A stretch of 49,110 nucleotides of DNA from Clostridiales bacterium (GCA_022778745.1 JALFSR010000058.1:1-49110); one strand, 5' to 3'; shown: positions 6,251 through 15,446, numbered from the stretch's first letter. The notes: a model not told the origin generated them from the sequence alone. Made by a program: numbers and translations.

Positions 6251-8560
6251 TGATATCTTATAATACTGTGGCTTCACTGTAATTTGTATTGCACCTTGCT
6301 TTGCAGTATGCCAAATTTGACAATTATACTTATTCAACCTCTTCAATGTCTCTTCATGTGGATGTCCATATTTATTTTGTTCTCCATAACTTAATATAAC
6401 ATGTGATGGATTCACCTGTTGTAAAAACGCCTCAGAAGTAGAATTTTTTGAACCATGATGCCCAGCTTTTAATACCGTCACCTCAGAAATAGACTCCAAC
6501 TCTCCTTCTTGCTTAAAACTAAGATCGCCCATAAAAAGCATCGAAAATCCTTTATATTCTAATTTTAATACAACTGACCAATCATTTGCATCGTCTAATT
6601 GAACTCCTTGTGCTGGATGCAAACAGTGCATTATTACTTCTCCATTGTTCCACATCATTCCTTTTTTCATCCATATCGTATTTTCACACTGACGAATCAC
6701 TTCTTTATATTGTTCTTTTCCTTCCTCCACATCAGGAAGAAGCAGTGTTTTAATTTGAATTGAATGTTCTTGGAGCAATTGTGTTACTCCATTTATATGA
6801 TCCTCATCAGGATGAGTCAGCACAACATAGTCCAATTCATAAATTCCCTGACTGTATAAAAATGGTTCGATTCGATTTGTCCCCACTTCTTTTTCGCTTG
6901 TACTTCCTCCATCAATCAGCATCGTTGTTCCATCTGGAAAAGAAATAAAACTGCAGTCGCCCTGTCCGACATCTAATACAGTAATATTGAGTTCTAATAA
7001 AGGAATTGGCTGCAATAATAATAATGATGCTGCAATCAGTATAATCATTCCAACAGCCATCATCCATTCTTTTAAACGGTCTCTTTCTTTTTCCTGCCTG
7101 ATGATTCCATACTCGGATCTTCTTCTTGCTTCTGCCTTCTTTTCTAATACAAAACTTCCTGCAATCAGACAGCTGTAATACAGCAGCACTTGCTGCCATC
7201 TTGCTCTTCCAATCACTTGTACTGCCCCAGGAATTGTCTCAAATAGTTGGCAGATCCATTGATAATAACGAATTACAAAATGTCCGCTGCCAGCAAAAAA
7301 TATAGCAGTTGCTTTCTTATACAGTCCTATAACTGCCGCTGCTGCTGCCGAACAGAGAAGAACCGATGCAAATGGCAGTACGATCATATTTAAAACAATC
7401 GAGTATAGTGGATAAGTGAAAAAATGCCATAATAAAATCGGCAATGATGCAAGCTGAATCGAACACGATACAATTATCGTATTACACCATTTAGAATGTG
7501 TGTCTCCATCCAAAATCGCTGGAGCAATTACTGCAATTCCAACGACAGTACTGACAGAAAGCTGAAATCCACATTGAAATAGCTGAAGAGGATAACATAT
7601 TAAAATTACTATAACTGTAAGTGACAATGCTGATGGCATATCATACACACGTCCTTTTGCATTTGCAAAAAGCAATACAAAAAACATTCCTCCCGCTCTT
7701 AATGCAGAAACACTTCCCCCAGTCATCACAATATATGCCGCCATCATTATCCCACTTATAATCCCAGAACAAACAAACTTTCCTGTTATTCTACGAATCA
7801 GCTGAAATACAACTAATCCAATACAAGAAATATGTAATCCTGATACTGCCAATAAATGAGCAATTCCATTTTGCTGATATAATTGTTTTAAGTCTGCATC
7901 TAATTCAGATTTTTCTCCAAGAAATACTGCCTGCATCACTCCAGCATCTTGCTGATTAACAGCCTGTGTCAACGATTGTACAAGCCGTGTCCGAAACTGA
8001 TAAATTGCATTCATCAATAAATCGGTCTTCGTATGAACAATCTGCCATTGCTCTGCCCATAAACAGTAGCGAATTCCCTGTGCCCGATAGTATGCACGCA
8101 AATCATACATTCCTGGATTGGATGCTTGTTGGAATAATTCCATTTCACCCTCTGCCTGAATACGATTTCCAATTTGAACGTCTGGCTTTTCTTTTACATA
8201 TAAAATACACCTTCCATACGACTGCTTCTTTTTCCGTTTATCCAAAATAAGATCAGACAACTCTATTTTCCACATCGAAGCTGTTGGCTGAATCCATCGA
8301 ATAGTTCCTTGTACACAGCTCATTTGAGAATCTTCGCTTAATGCCATTTCCAAATTATCGGGCTGCATCACCTGATTTGTTCGGATCATCCCGATACAAG
8401 CAACAAGAGGAAGCACCAGCCAAATTCTGTGCCTCCCCTTTCGTCGCAGCACAATCCATTGTACCGCACCTAATGCACACCATCCGACTACCCAATTCCA
8501 CCATGCAAATACCCCTCCAAGTACCAATGCAGCTGCAATTGCTAGTAATGGACGTTTAAT
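6224..8560 (-). CDS. comEC: DNA internalization channel ComEC/Rec2 (apparent ATT start)
   Basis: ComEC is the membrane channel that takes up single-stranded DNA in natural transformation. The product of about 778 residues has an N-terminal OB-like region, the multi-spanning ComEC competence domain (motif NGIAHLLAVSGLHISCIG), and a C-terminal metallo-beta-lactamase-like domain (DVGQGDCSFI, THPDEDHINGV, KAGHHGSKNSTS). The first standard start is TTG at 8527 without a ribosome site. Reading upstream in frame gives KRPLLAIAAALVLGG, the usual ComEC beginning, from an ATT at 8558-8560 with AGGAGG 8 bases before it; that ATT overlaps the stop codon of the preceding gene. I therefore favour initiation at ATT (or ATA at 8563). 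The last seven residues (YIVGSNP) and the stop are encoded by a dispersed repeat. Confidence 0.9.
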   Translation of the reverse strand: MKRPLLAIAAALVLGGVFAWWNWVVGWCALGAVQWIVLRRKGRHRIWLVLPLVACIGMIRTNQVMQPDNLEMALSEDSQMSCVQGTIRWIQPTASMWKIELSDLILDKRKKKQSYGRCILYVKEKPDVQIGNRIQAEGEMELFQQASNPGMYDLRAYYRAQGIRYCLWAEQWQIVHTKTDLLMNAIYQFRTRLVQSLTQAVNQQDAGVMQAVFLGEKSELDADLKQLYQQNGIAHLLAVSGLHISCIGLVVFQLIRRITGKFVCSGIISGIMMAAYIVMTGGSVSALRAGGMFFVLLFANAKGRVYDMPSALSLTVIVILICYPLQLFQCGFQLSVSTVVGIAVIAPAILDGDTHSKWCNTIIVSCSIQLASLPILLWHFFTYPLYSIVLNMIVLPFASVLLCSAAAAAVIGLYKKATAIFFAGSGHFVIRYYQWICQLFETIPGAVQVIGRARWQQVLLYYSCLIAGSFVLEKKAEARRRSEYGIIRQEKERDRLKEWMMAVGMIILIAASLLLLQPIPLLELNITVLDVGQGDCSFISFPDGTTMLIDGGSTSEKEVGTNRIEPFLYSQGIYELDYVVLTHPDEDHINGVTQLLQEHSIQIKTLLLPDVEEGKEQYKEVIRQCENTIWMKKGMMWNNGEVIMHCLHPAQGVQLDDANDWSVVLKLEYKGFSMLFMGDLSFKQEGELESISEVTVLKAGHHGSKNSTSEAFLQQVNPSHVILSYGEQNKYGHPHEETLKRLNKYNCQIWHTAKQGAIQITVKPQYYKISGYIVGSNP

Positions 8561-9473
8561 TATTCTTTCCTCCTATATATTCGAGCTTTCTCTCTAATGG
8601 GTCTTTTAAAGAAATCACATCCCGATATATAATATCCGACTTTCCATCTACCAAAATCTGCACTTTCTGCACTCCAGGAAGCTCTGCAAGCGAATTCACA
8701 ATCGAATAAATCGGAATATATGCTTCTGTATTTAACCTTTCATCTAAAAAAGTCTGGTCAAGATTGACATAACAAATACCATCTTTTACGGAAACACCAA
8801 GCAGTTTTACATTCGGAGGAAGTGTTGCTTTACAAGAATCGTCCTTTGGTCCCTCAATTAAACAATTCACAACCGCTGATTCTAACTGATAAGAACCATT
8901 GTACAATACTTCGACTTCTCGTTTGAGAAGACTACTTCCCTCCTCATCTGAAAAATACAATATCATATTCATTTTTGTCGCTTCATTTAATCCATTCTGT
9001 ATTACGTCAACAAAATCGCTCTCTTTCTGTGTCTGAATCGGATTACCACTCTTGTCAATTAATGGCTGATGATTCACTGTTACTGACACAGAATCAATTC
9101 CATCTACCTGCATAAAGGTCAGAACGAGTGCTCCTCTGCACAACACTTCTTGAATTGCAGCAATGGACTGATATCCTTGCTGAAAATCCAAATATAAGAT
9201 TTTATTCTCCAACTTATAATCACGGAACAGACTTTTATTTGTAAGTGCACTGACTGCACCATTTTCTTTTAAATTCATGAATTGATCAACTAATTCTTCA
9301 ATTAACTGATCCCTGTCCGTTGTTTCTGTCCTGTATGGGATGGCTTTTAGTTTTGCCTTTCCATTTTCCAATCCATAAATTAAATATTCCTGTTGTTTCT
9401 TTGTTTCATTTTTACTGCATCCACTGAACAGACAGCAGATGAGAAGAATGAACGCAATTCCCCATCGTTTCAT
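8556..9473 (-). CDS. GerMN-domain lipoprotein
   Basis: This is a lipoprotein of 305 residues with a signal peptide and lipobox (LFSGC) near residue 20, so it is expected on the outer face of the membrane. Two GerMN-type domains follow (about 30-150 and 160-290); the second has the pattern VVNCLIEGPKDD then LPPNVKLLGVSVKDGICYVNL. GerMN domains occur in the sporulation/germination protein GerM and in actinobacterial LpqB. I set the start at ATG 9473 because AGGAGG sits 7 bases before it; the in-frame ATG at 9491 overlaps the kinase stop. Its position after a regulator-kinase pair suggests a role in sensing at the cell surface, like LpqB; that is inference. Confidence 0.85.
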   Translation of the reverse strand: MKRWGIAFILLICCLFSGCSKNETKKQQEYLIYGLENGKAKLKAIPYRTETTDRDQLIEELVDQFMNLKENGAVSALTNKSLFRDYKLENKILYLDFQQGYQSIAAIQEVLCRGALVLTFMQVDGIDSVSVTVNHQPLIDKSGNPIQTQKESDFVDVIQNGLNEATKMNMILYFSDEEGSSLLKREVEVLYNGSYQLESAVVNCLIEGPKDDSCKATLPPNVKLLGVSVKDGICYVNLDQTFLDERLNTEAYIPIYSIVNSLAELPGVQKVQILVDGKSDIIYRDVISLKDPLERKLEYIGGKNN

Positions 9474-9487
9474 TCCATTTCCTCCTG

Positions 9488-10957
9488 TCATGCTATATAA
9501 TTCAGTGGAATTCTCATAAGAAATGCAGTTCCTTCACCTTTTTTGCTGTCAACCTTAATCCAACCACTGTGAAGCTGAACAACTTGCATCGTAATTGCAA
9601 GACCAAGCCCTGTTCCTCCAGTCTCTCTTGATCTTGCCCTATCTACTCGGTAAAAACGTTCAAACACATGAGGAAGGGCGTCTTCTGGTATTCCAACTCC
9701 GCCGTCCATTACCTTTACAAAGAAAAATTTATGATCAGCGTTTAAAGAAACTTTTACCCATCCTCCATCATTATTATATTTAATCGCATTTTCCACAAGA
9801 TTGTTTAAAGCAAGACTCAGTTTTGTCTCATCAACTTCTGCCACAATCGGACGGAAACTTTCAAATACAACATCAATTTCACGTTTTTTTGCAATTGGAC
9901 GTAAGCGCTTTAAAATCATCTCAATTAATTCATTAATATTTACTTTAGAAATATTCATCACTGCATTTTCTCGTTCCATCTTCACCATCGACAGCAAATC
10001 ATTAATAATTTTCGTCTCACGGTCAATTTCTTCTGAAATATCTCCCATAAATTCTCGGTACAATTCCACTGGCACATTGTCTTCACACATAAGAGAATCT
10101 GCCAAGACACGAATCGACGTGATGGGCGTCTTTAACTCATGTGATACATTTGAGACAAATTCCTGACGGGAACGATCAATAGCATTCAACCGTTCTAATA
10201 CATGACGAAACGTATCAATTACTTGTTCTGTTTCTCTATATTTGCTGTTCTCTGGAAACTTGACATTTAAATTTCCTTCTTTTACTTGATCAATAATGGA
10301 TACGACTTGTTTCCAAGGTCTTGTAAACTTGCCAGACATAATAACTGCAAGTGCAACGATTGAAACAGTAATTAATATATCTAAAATCGTTGCTTTGTCC
10401 CGCACATCTTTCATAATATCCCGAACAGAAGCAGTTGATGTGCTGACTGCTATAATACCAACTATCTTTGTATTTCTATCCAATTTTTGCGTGATTGGAA
10501 CGGTAAATTCAACAAACCAATTTTTATTATCTGTATTATAATAACTTTCCCCATCAAATGCCTGAAAGATTTCTTGAGAGATACATGTCTTACCTTCATC
10601 CCATACATATGTATCAAAGATAATCCGATAGGAATCATTGATAAAAAGAATTCTTCCTCCATAATTTTCTGATATCCAAGTCACTTCTTTTATTATTTGA
10701 TCTGTCAAGCTTGTCTCTAATACATTGCTGCTGTCTAACTGATTCGCAAGTACGGTACATGCATAGCGCAGTTCTGCTACTCTTTGATTAATCAATCTGC
10801 CCTGATACGAATACAGTATTACTTCTTTCATAAGCAAAACAGGGATCATACCACAAAATATAATCAGAAAAAATATATGGACACGAAAACTTTTAAAATA
10901 TTCTTTCCATGATTTAATTCTTGAAATAATAACCAACGCCCCATTTCGTATGCACAT
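9488..10957 (-). CDS. Membrane sensor histidine kinase
   Basis: This is a two-component sensor kinase that partners the adjacent response regulator. Order of domains: membrane segment near the N-terminus (RVHIFFLIIFCGMIPVLL), an extracellular region of about 150 residues, a second membrane segment (LDILITVSIVALAVIM), HAMP, HisKA with the phospho-acceptor His in FVSNVSHELKTP, and HATPase_c with NLVENAIKYN, DGGVGIP and GGTGLGLAI. There is no obvious PAS domain. The start is uncertain: ATG 10957 is given, inside the end of the regulator gene; a TTG at 10936 is also possible and neither has a clear ribosome site, which suggests translational coupling. Confidence 0.9.
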   Translation of the reverse strand: MCIRNGALVIISRIKSWKEYFKSFRVHIFFLIIFCGMIPVLLMKEVILYSYQGRLINQRVAELRYACTVLANQLDSSNVLETSLTDQIIKEVTWISENYGGRILFINDSYRIIFDTYVWDEGKTCISQEIFQAFDGESYYNTDNKNWFVEFTVPITQKLDRNTKIVGIIAVSTSTASVRDIMKDVRDKATILDILITVSIVALAVIMSGKFTRPWKQVVSIIDQVKEGNLNVKFPENSKYRETEQVIDTFRHVLERLNAIDRSRQEFVSNVSHELKTPITSIRVLADSLMCEDNVPVELYREFMGDISEEIDRETKIINDLLSMVKMERENAVMNISKVNINELIEMILKRLRPIAKKREIDVVFESFRPIVAEVDETKLSLALNNLVENAIKYNNDGGWVKVSLNADHKFFFVKVMDGGVGIPEDALPHVFERFYRVDRARSRETGGTGLGLAITMQVVQLHSGWIKVDSKKGEGTAFLMRIPLNYIA

Positions 10958-11606
10958 ATTTTGGTTCACTTGGATTCTCCTCAATCTTCTCACGAAGTCT
11001 TCGGATGTGAACATCTACGGTTCGCACATCGCCTGGATACTCATATCCCCAGACAATATTTAAAAGATTCTCTCTTCCATATACTTTATTTGGATTTGTC
11101 ACAAGCAGTTCCAGTAAATCAAACTCTTTTGCTGTAACATTAATTTCTTTTCCTTTAATAAATACACGTCTTCCCTCCGTATCAAGACGTAAATCTCCTG
11201 ATACTACCTGTGTATTCTTCTCTTGGGTATCTTCAACTGGCTTTGGGTGGTTTCTTCTCATGATCGCTTTTATTCTTGCTTTCACTTCGAGAATATTAAA
11301 TGGCTTTGTAATATAATCATCGGCACCATAATCCAACCCCAAAATTTTATCCATGTCATCTCCCTTTGCTGTAAGCATAATGATTGGCATATTGGAAAAT
11401 TCCCGAATCTGCTGACAGACTTGGAAGCCATCGAGTTTTGGCAGCATAACATCTAAAAGCACGATATCATACTCCGTATTTCTCGCCTTTTCTACTGCCT
11501 CTTCTCCATCATAGGCACAATCTACTTCCATCTGTTCCTGCATCAGACTAAAACGGATTCCTTTTACAATCATCTTTTCATCGTCTACTACTAAAACTTT
11601 AGCCAT
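10914..11606 (-). CDS. OmpR/PhoB-family response regulator (WalR/MtrA-like)
   Basis: This cytoplasmic DNA-binding response regulator of 230 residues is the partner of the following kinase. The receiver domain (about 1-118) has acidic residues in VVDDEK, the phospho-acceptor Asp in DIVLLDVMLPKLDG, a Thr in IIMLTAK and Lys in DDYITKPF. The C-terminal winged helix (about 135-230) ends in VDVHIRRLREKIE and TKWGVGYYF. ATG 11606 is chosen over the ATG at 11612 because AGGAG is 6 bases before it and directly abuts the upstream ATG. It overlaps the kinase gene and follows comEA by 59 bases. Confidence 0.93.
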   Translation of the reverse strand: MAKVLVVDDEKMIVKGIRFSLMQEQMEVDCAYDGEEAVEKARNTEYDIVLLDVMLPKLDGFQVCQQIREFSNMPIIMLTAKGDDMDKILGLDYGADDYITKPFNILEVKARIKAIMRRNHPKPVEDTQEKNTQVVSGDLRLDTEGRRVFIKGKEINVTAKEFDLLELLVTNPNKVYGRENLLNIVWGYEYPGDVRTVDVHIRRLREKIEENPSEPKYVHTKWGVGYYFKN

Positions 11607-11665
11607 ATACATCTCCTGTTCTACAGGATGATAAAGCAGTTTTCATCTGCTTTTTCTTACTCCTG

Positions 11666-12262
11666 TCAGTTTACTACTGTTATCAGGTTTTTGATTTGCT
11701 CAAATGTCGCCTCCTTAATTCCAGGAACATCCATCAACTGTTCAATTGATTGAAATGCTCCATTTGTATCTCGATAAAAAAGAATTGCCTGTGCTTTTGT
11801 ATCACCAATTCCAGGGAGTTGTATCAAGTCAGCTTTCGAAGCAGTATTAAGATTTAATTTTTGCTGACCACTGCTTTGCATTGGGGAAACGGCTGACTGT
11901 GACATATCTTGTTTAGATGGAACATAAATCTGCATTCCATCTTGAACCGTTTGTGCTAAATTCAAGTACTCTGCAAGAGCATCTTCTCGAAATCCCCCTG
12001 CCAGTTCAATAAACTGATAAAGGCGAAGATCTTCCGTACCTTCATAGACACCTGGCTTATTTACAGCACCACAAACATGAACACAGATAACAGACGGCTT
12101 AGAAGCCGCCTCTGATAATTCTTCTTCCTGCGTCTTTGTTCCTGTTTCTTCTATTACTTCCCAGTTTGGCTGCTGGCTTATACTGTAATAGTATAATCCT
12201 GCAATTATAACTACAACTACTAAAACGAGATACGGAATAATTCCCTTTCTTTTTCTTTTCAT
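11666..12262 (-). CDS. comEA: Competence DNA receptor ComEA
   Basis: ComEA binds double-stranded DNA on the outer face of the membrane and hands it to ComEC. The 198-residue product has one N-terminal membrane anchor (about 8-27), a SLBB domain (about 57-118, CVHVCGAVNKPGVY) and a C-terminal double helix-hairpin-helix DNA-binding domain (about 135-198, LNLNTASKADLIQLPGIGDTKAQAI written in two parts: LNLNTASKADL and LPGIGDTKAQAI). It is the first gene of the operon and has its own promoter. Confidence 0.93.
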   Translation of the reverse strand: MKRKRKGIIPYLVLVVVVIIAGLYYYSISQQPNWEVIEETGTKTQEEELSEAASKPSVICVHVCGAVNKPGVYEGTEDLRLYQFIELAGGFREDALAEYLNLAQTVQDGMQIYVPSKQDMSQSAVSPMQSSGQQKLNLNTASKADLIQLPGIGDTKAQAILFYRDTNGAFQSIEQLMDVPGIKEATFEQIKNLITVVN

Positions 12263-12309
12263 ATTATACCTCCATCTGGCATAATACGCTTCTCTCGCCT
12301 GATACCCTT

Positions 12310-12338
12310 ATTTTAACCAAAGAATGTTGTTATGACAA
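12310..12338 (-). promoter_or_regulatory. Promoter of the comEA-regulator-kinase-GerMN-comEC-holA operon
   Basis: A -35 TTGTCA (12333-12338) and a -10 TAAAAT (12310-12315) are 17 bases apart on the minus strand. Transcription would start about 40 bases before the comEA ATG. No other strong promoter was seen until holA ends. Confidence 0.5.
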
Positions 12339-12382
12339 GTAGATTTTTCAAAATAGTAACAAATTATTTGTATATTTTTAAT

Positions 12383-12814
12383 TTAATCCCATTTAAAAAT
12401 AATAATTCCCACAATCGCCAATGCCATTCCGATCAATTTTTTCCATTCAAATGCCACTCGTTCCACCCCAAACATGCCAAACAATTCAATAATATATGCA
12501 ACAAGAAGCTGTGAAACAACAATAATCATTACCGCTTTTGCCGGTCCAAGGCTTCCCATACTTTGAATTACTGTAAATGTAATAAATGCTCCGATTACTC
12601 CGCCTAATAATGTATATTTGTTCTCTACTTGAAACAATGCACCAACACTTTCTCTCCCTGTCATACACCATGCAACAATACATGTAACGAACGCAGTAAG
12701 CTGTACAAATCCTGCTGCCACCCATATACTGCTTTGTTTTGTCACTTCTGTGTTAAAGACTCCTTGAATGCTCATCAATGCCCCTGACACTAACGCCATA
12801 ATAATTCCAATCAT
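12383..12814 (-). CDS. Small DMT-superfamily membrane protein (YdcZ/DUF606-like)
   Basis: This 143-residue product has about five hydrophobic segments (near 3-22, 30-50, 68-88, 94-113, 122-141). The patterns GALMSIQGVFNTEV and GAFITFTVIQSMGSLGPAKAVMIIVVSQL are those of the YdcZ/DUF606 half-size members of the drug/metabolite transporter superfamily. Such proteins are thought to work as dimers; no substrate can be read from the sequence. It stands alone between comEA and the ABC-F gene in the same orientation, about 100 bases after the latter. Confidence 0.8.
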   Translation of the reverse strand: MIGIIMALVSGALMSIQGVFNTEVTKQSSIWVAAGFVQLTAFVTCIVAWCMTGRESVGALFQVENKYTLLGGVIGAFITFTVIQSMGSLGPAKAVMIIVVSQLLVAYIIELFGMFGVERVAFEWKKLIGMALAIVGIIIFKWD

Positions 12815-12912
12815 ACGATAATCCTTTCTGAAACGAATATAAAATTTTTCTCTTATTAGTATTCCAAAAAGAATTTGTTTTATTACAGCAATAAATTTTC
12901 TTACATAATTCT

Positions 12913-14709
12913 TTATTTTTTCTGCGCCTCGATTTTTTCTGCAAGTTCGTTTAAATAAACCCAGCGTTCCATCTTTTCTTCTAGCTGCTGTTGTGTCTGT
13001 TCTTTTTCTATCATCAGTTCATTTAACTTGCCAGAATTTGTTGCATTTGCCAAAATCGCCTCATCCAACTGCTCTATTTTTTCTTCCAATGCTGCGATCT
13101 GCTCATCGATTGTTTCATACTCCTTTTGCTCTTTATACGTAAATTTCAATTTTGCTGGACGGTTTTGTTTCCAATTTTTATTCACAGATGGTTTTGCCGC
13201 TTTTTTTTCGGACTCGTCTGCAAGTTCCATTGCGGCTATTTTTCTATTTTTTTCTTCTAAATAATCCGTATATCCCCCCTCATACTGCTGCAGATTTCCA
13301 TTATTATCAAATTCAAAAATTCGATCTACTACATTATCAAGAAAGTATCGGTCATGCGAAACAGTAATTACTATTCCAGAAAATGAATTTAAATAATCTT
13401 CTAGCACCGTTAATGTCGGAATATCAAGGTTATTTCCTGGTTCATCTAAAATAATTACATTGCATCCGCTTGCAAGCACACCTAATAAATACAGTCTTCT
13501 TTTTTCTCCTCCCGATAATTTAGCAATCGGTGCATACTGCATTGCAGCATCAAATAAAAAGCGTTCTAACAATTGTGACGCACTGATTCGTCCTTCTTTT
13601 GTCGGAATGTATTCTGCAATATCTTTTACATAATCAATAACTCTCTGCGTTCCATCCATGTCTTGTTCTTCTTGTGCGAAGTACCCAATTTGAATAGTCT
13701 CTCCAATTTCAATACTGCCGCTGTCTGGTTTGATAATGCCTGCCATCATCTTAAGCAATGTAGATTTTCCGCATCCATTTGGTCCAATAATTCCTAATCT
13801 TTGATTTTTTAATACAATATAATCAAAATCTTTAATAATTATCTTCTCTCCATAACTTTTACTAATATGATTCAACTCAATTGTCTTCTTACCCATTCTT
13901 GTCTCAACCGAATCCATCTCTACAACCTGATCCAAAACGGGTGCTGAACCATTTTTCAATGTTTCAAGACGTTCCAGTCTCGCTCTTTGTTTTGTTGTTC
14001 TTGCCCGACATCCACGCTTTGCCCACTCCATTTCAATCCGAAGTACACTCTGACGCTTTCTTTCACTTGCCCATTCCATTTCTTCCCTCTGTGCTTTTAA
14101 TTCAAGAAATTTTGAATAATTTGCATCATAACTATACATCTTTCCACGACTGATCTCTAAAATTCGGTTTGATACACGATCTAAAAAATAACGGTCATGT
14201 GTCACCATAAGAACAACACCTTTGTATTCTTTTAAATAATCTTCAAGCCAAATAATCATCTCCTCATCAAGATGATTCGTCGGCTCGTCCAATAAAAGCA
14301 TATCAAAATCCGCTGCAAGCACTTTCGCAAGTGCGACTCTTCGTTTTTGACCTCCAGACAACTGTGAAATCAAACTGTCATACTGTGCGATTCCAAGTTT
14401 TGTGAGATTACTCTGCACAAGCCAGTCCGTTTCTGCCGTACCATCCAATGCATATGACAAAACAGTAGCATCTTCCGGGAACTGCGGATTTTGCGGCAAA
14501 TACGCAATTCTCATTCCATTTTGCTTAATAATCTGTCCTTCATCTGGCGTCTCCATTCCTGCAATCATTTTTAAAAGTGTTGTCTTTCCCGTTCCATTAA
14601 TTCCAATAATTCCTATTTTATCCCCTTCATGAACACCAAATGACGCATCATCAAAGATTACTTTTTCTCCAAAGATTTTACTAATATGCTCTATATTCAA
14701 TATGTTCAT
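12913..14709 (-). CDS. ABC-F family ATPase (Uup/YfmR-like)
   Basis: ABC-F proteins are soluble twin-ATPase factors that bind the ribosome to relieve stalled translation or, in some subfamilies, to protect against antibiotics. The 598-residue product has two ATPase domains with Walker A motifs GINGTGKTTLL and GPNGCGKSTLL, ABC signatures LSGGQKRR and LSGGEKRR, the inter-domain linker (about 240-290, rich in Arg/Glu) and a C-terminal coiled coil (about 525-598). The C-terminal extension suggests the Uup/YfmR type rather than a resistance protein. Start ATG 14709 has GGAGG 11 bases upstream; in-frame TTG/ATG codons just before it overlap that site. Confidence 0.9.
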   Translation of the reverse strand: MNILNIEHISKIFGEKVIFDDASFGVHEGDKIGIIGINGTGKTTLLKMIAGMETPDEGQIIKQNGMRIAYLPQNPQFPEDATVLSYALDGTAETDWLVQSNLTKLGIAQYDSLISQLSGGQKRRVALAKVLAADFDMLLLDEPTNHLDEEMIIWLEDYLKEYKGVVLMVTHDRYFLDRVSNRILEISRGKMYSYDANYSKFLELKAQREEMEWASERKRQSVLRIEMEWAKRGCRARTTKQRARLERLETLKNGSAPVLDQVVEMDSVETRMGKKTIELNHISKSYGEKIIIKDFDYIVLKNQRLGIIGPNGCGKSTLLKMMAGIIKPDSGSIEIGETIQIGYFAQEEQDMDGTQRVIDYVKDIAEYIPTKEGRISASQLLERFLFDAAMQYAPIAKLSGGEKRRLYLLGVLASGCNVIILDEPGNNLDIPTLTVLEDYLNSFSGIVITVSHDRYFLDNVVDRIFEFDNNGNLQQYEGGYTDYLEEKNRKIAAMELADESEKKAAKPSVNKNWKQNRPAKLKFTYKEQKEYETIDEQIAALEEKIEQLDEAILANATNSGKLNELMIEKEQTQQQLEEKMERWVYLNELAEKIEAQKK

Positions 14710-14844
14710 TGTACAACATTCCTCCATCAATACATTTATTTATCTATAATAAAAGATTTGGAAAAAAACGTCAACTACTAACAGATGTATGACTATCTAT
14801 CAAAACGTATTGGAACATTGGAATGATTTTCTATACCTAATAAA

Positions 14845-14944
14845 AGGCTGTTGCAAAAATCAAATTCGTAAGCATCCTGGGGTCAAAAGCTTTTAACCCC
14901 AACATCATAACATGAAATTACTACGATTATTTTTGCAATAGCCT
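14845..14944 (-). terminator. Nested-hairpin terminator downstream of the SOD-like gene
   Basis: The arms AGGCTGTTGCAAAAAT (14845-14860) and ATTTTTGCAATAGCCT (14929-14944) pair over 16 bases with a single G-U, and on the minus strand are followed by TTTTATT. An inner hairpin of the dispersed-repeat type lies at 14879-14900. It sits 13 bases after the SOD-like stop codon. The remaining part of 14710-14844 holds no recognisable gene. Confidence 0.6.
14862..14906. repeat. Dispersed structured repeat, diverged copy C (reverse orientation)
   Basis: On the minus strand this reads GATGTTGGGGTTAAAAGC, then TTTTGACCCCAGGATGCTTACGAATTTG in sequence order, which aligns with the first third of the repeat at 35441 (GATGTTGGGGTCAAAAG.., TTTGACCCCATAATACC, TACGGATTG). 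It is nested inside the terminator-like element at 14845-14944. Confidence 0.45.
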
Positions 14945-14957
14945 CATATTTTATTGA

Positions 14958-15446
14958 TTACAGAGGATAGATGACTCCACATCCTATTTTTTCCCCTGAG
15001 TTCCCAGATGGCTGTGACGTAAAGTCATCTGGATGACTATGAATAATTACAGATTTTCCGATAATCTCTCTTATCGTAAATCGTTTATCATAAAATGCCA
15101 TCCATGCATACCCCTGATTTGCCATTAGCGGAATCATATCACCAGCATGTCTTGGATGTGGCTCATTTGTTGGATTATAGTGTTGCCCAGTATTGGCAAA
15201 GTTTTCTGAACAATTACCAAATTCATGAATATGGAATGCATAAAAATCGGAAGAAGATGGTTGATTCTCGTCTGGCATCCCAAATATCTCAGTTTCTATT
15301 AATACGCCTCCATATTGAGTCGGATAAAATTTTACGAGCCCACTCATCTTTGGATAATTTTTGTTTCCTTTTATCCATGCCATAGCTTTTGGTCTATCTG
15401 TTTTTAATAAATGAATAAAGTTAAAACGAGGTGTAATTTGTAACAT
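14958..15446 (-). CDS. Cu/Zn superoxide dismutase-family protein without signal peptide
   Basis: Counting from ATG 15446 (162 residues), the metal-site pattern of Cu/Zn SOD is visible: His72 and His74 in AFHIHEFGNC, the bridging His89 in GQHYNP, His97, His100 and Asp103 in PHPRHAGD, His136 in VIIHSH, and the Cys79/Cys156 disulfide pair. The spacing of two zinc ligands (His97-His100) is much shorter than in classical enzymes, and the catalytic Arg of the ..SRLACGVI motif is Lys153 here. No export signal is seen. ATG 15446 is preferred (AGGAAG 6 bases upstream) over ATG 15503, which would add 19 unrelated residues. Enzymatic activity is plausible but not certain. Confidence 0.8.
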   Translation of the reverse strand: MLQITPRFNFIHLLKTDRPKAMAWIKGNKNYPKMSGLVKFYPTQYGGVLIETEIFGMPDENQPSSSDFYAFHIHEFGNCSENFANTGQHYNPTNEPHPRHAGDMIPLMANQGYAWMAFYDKRFTIREIIGKSVIIHSHPDDFTSQPSGNSGEKIGCGVIYPL

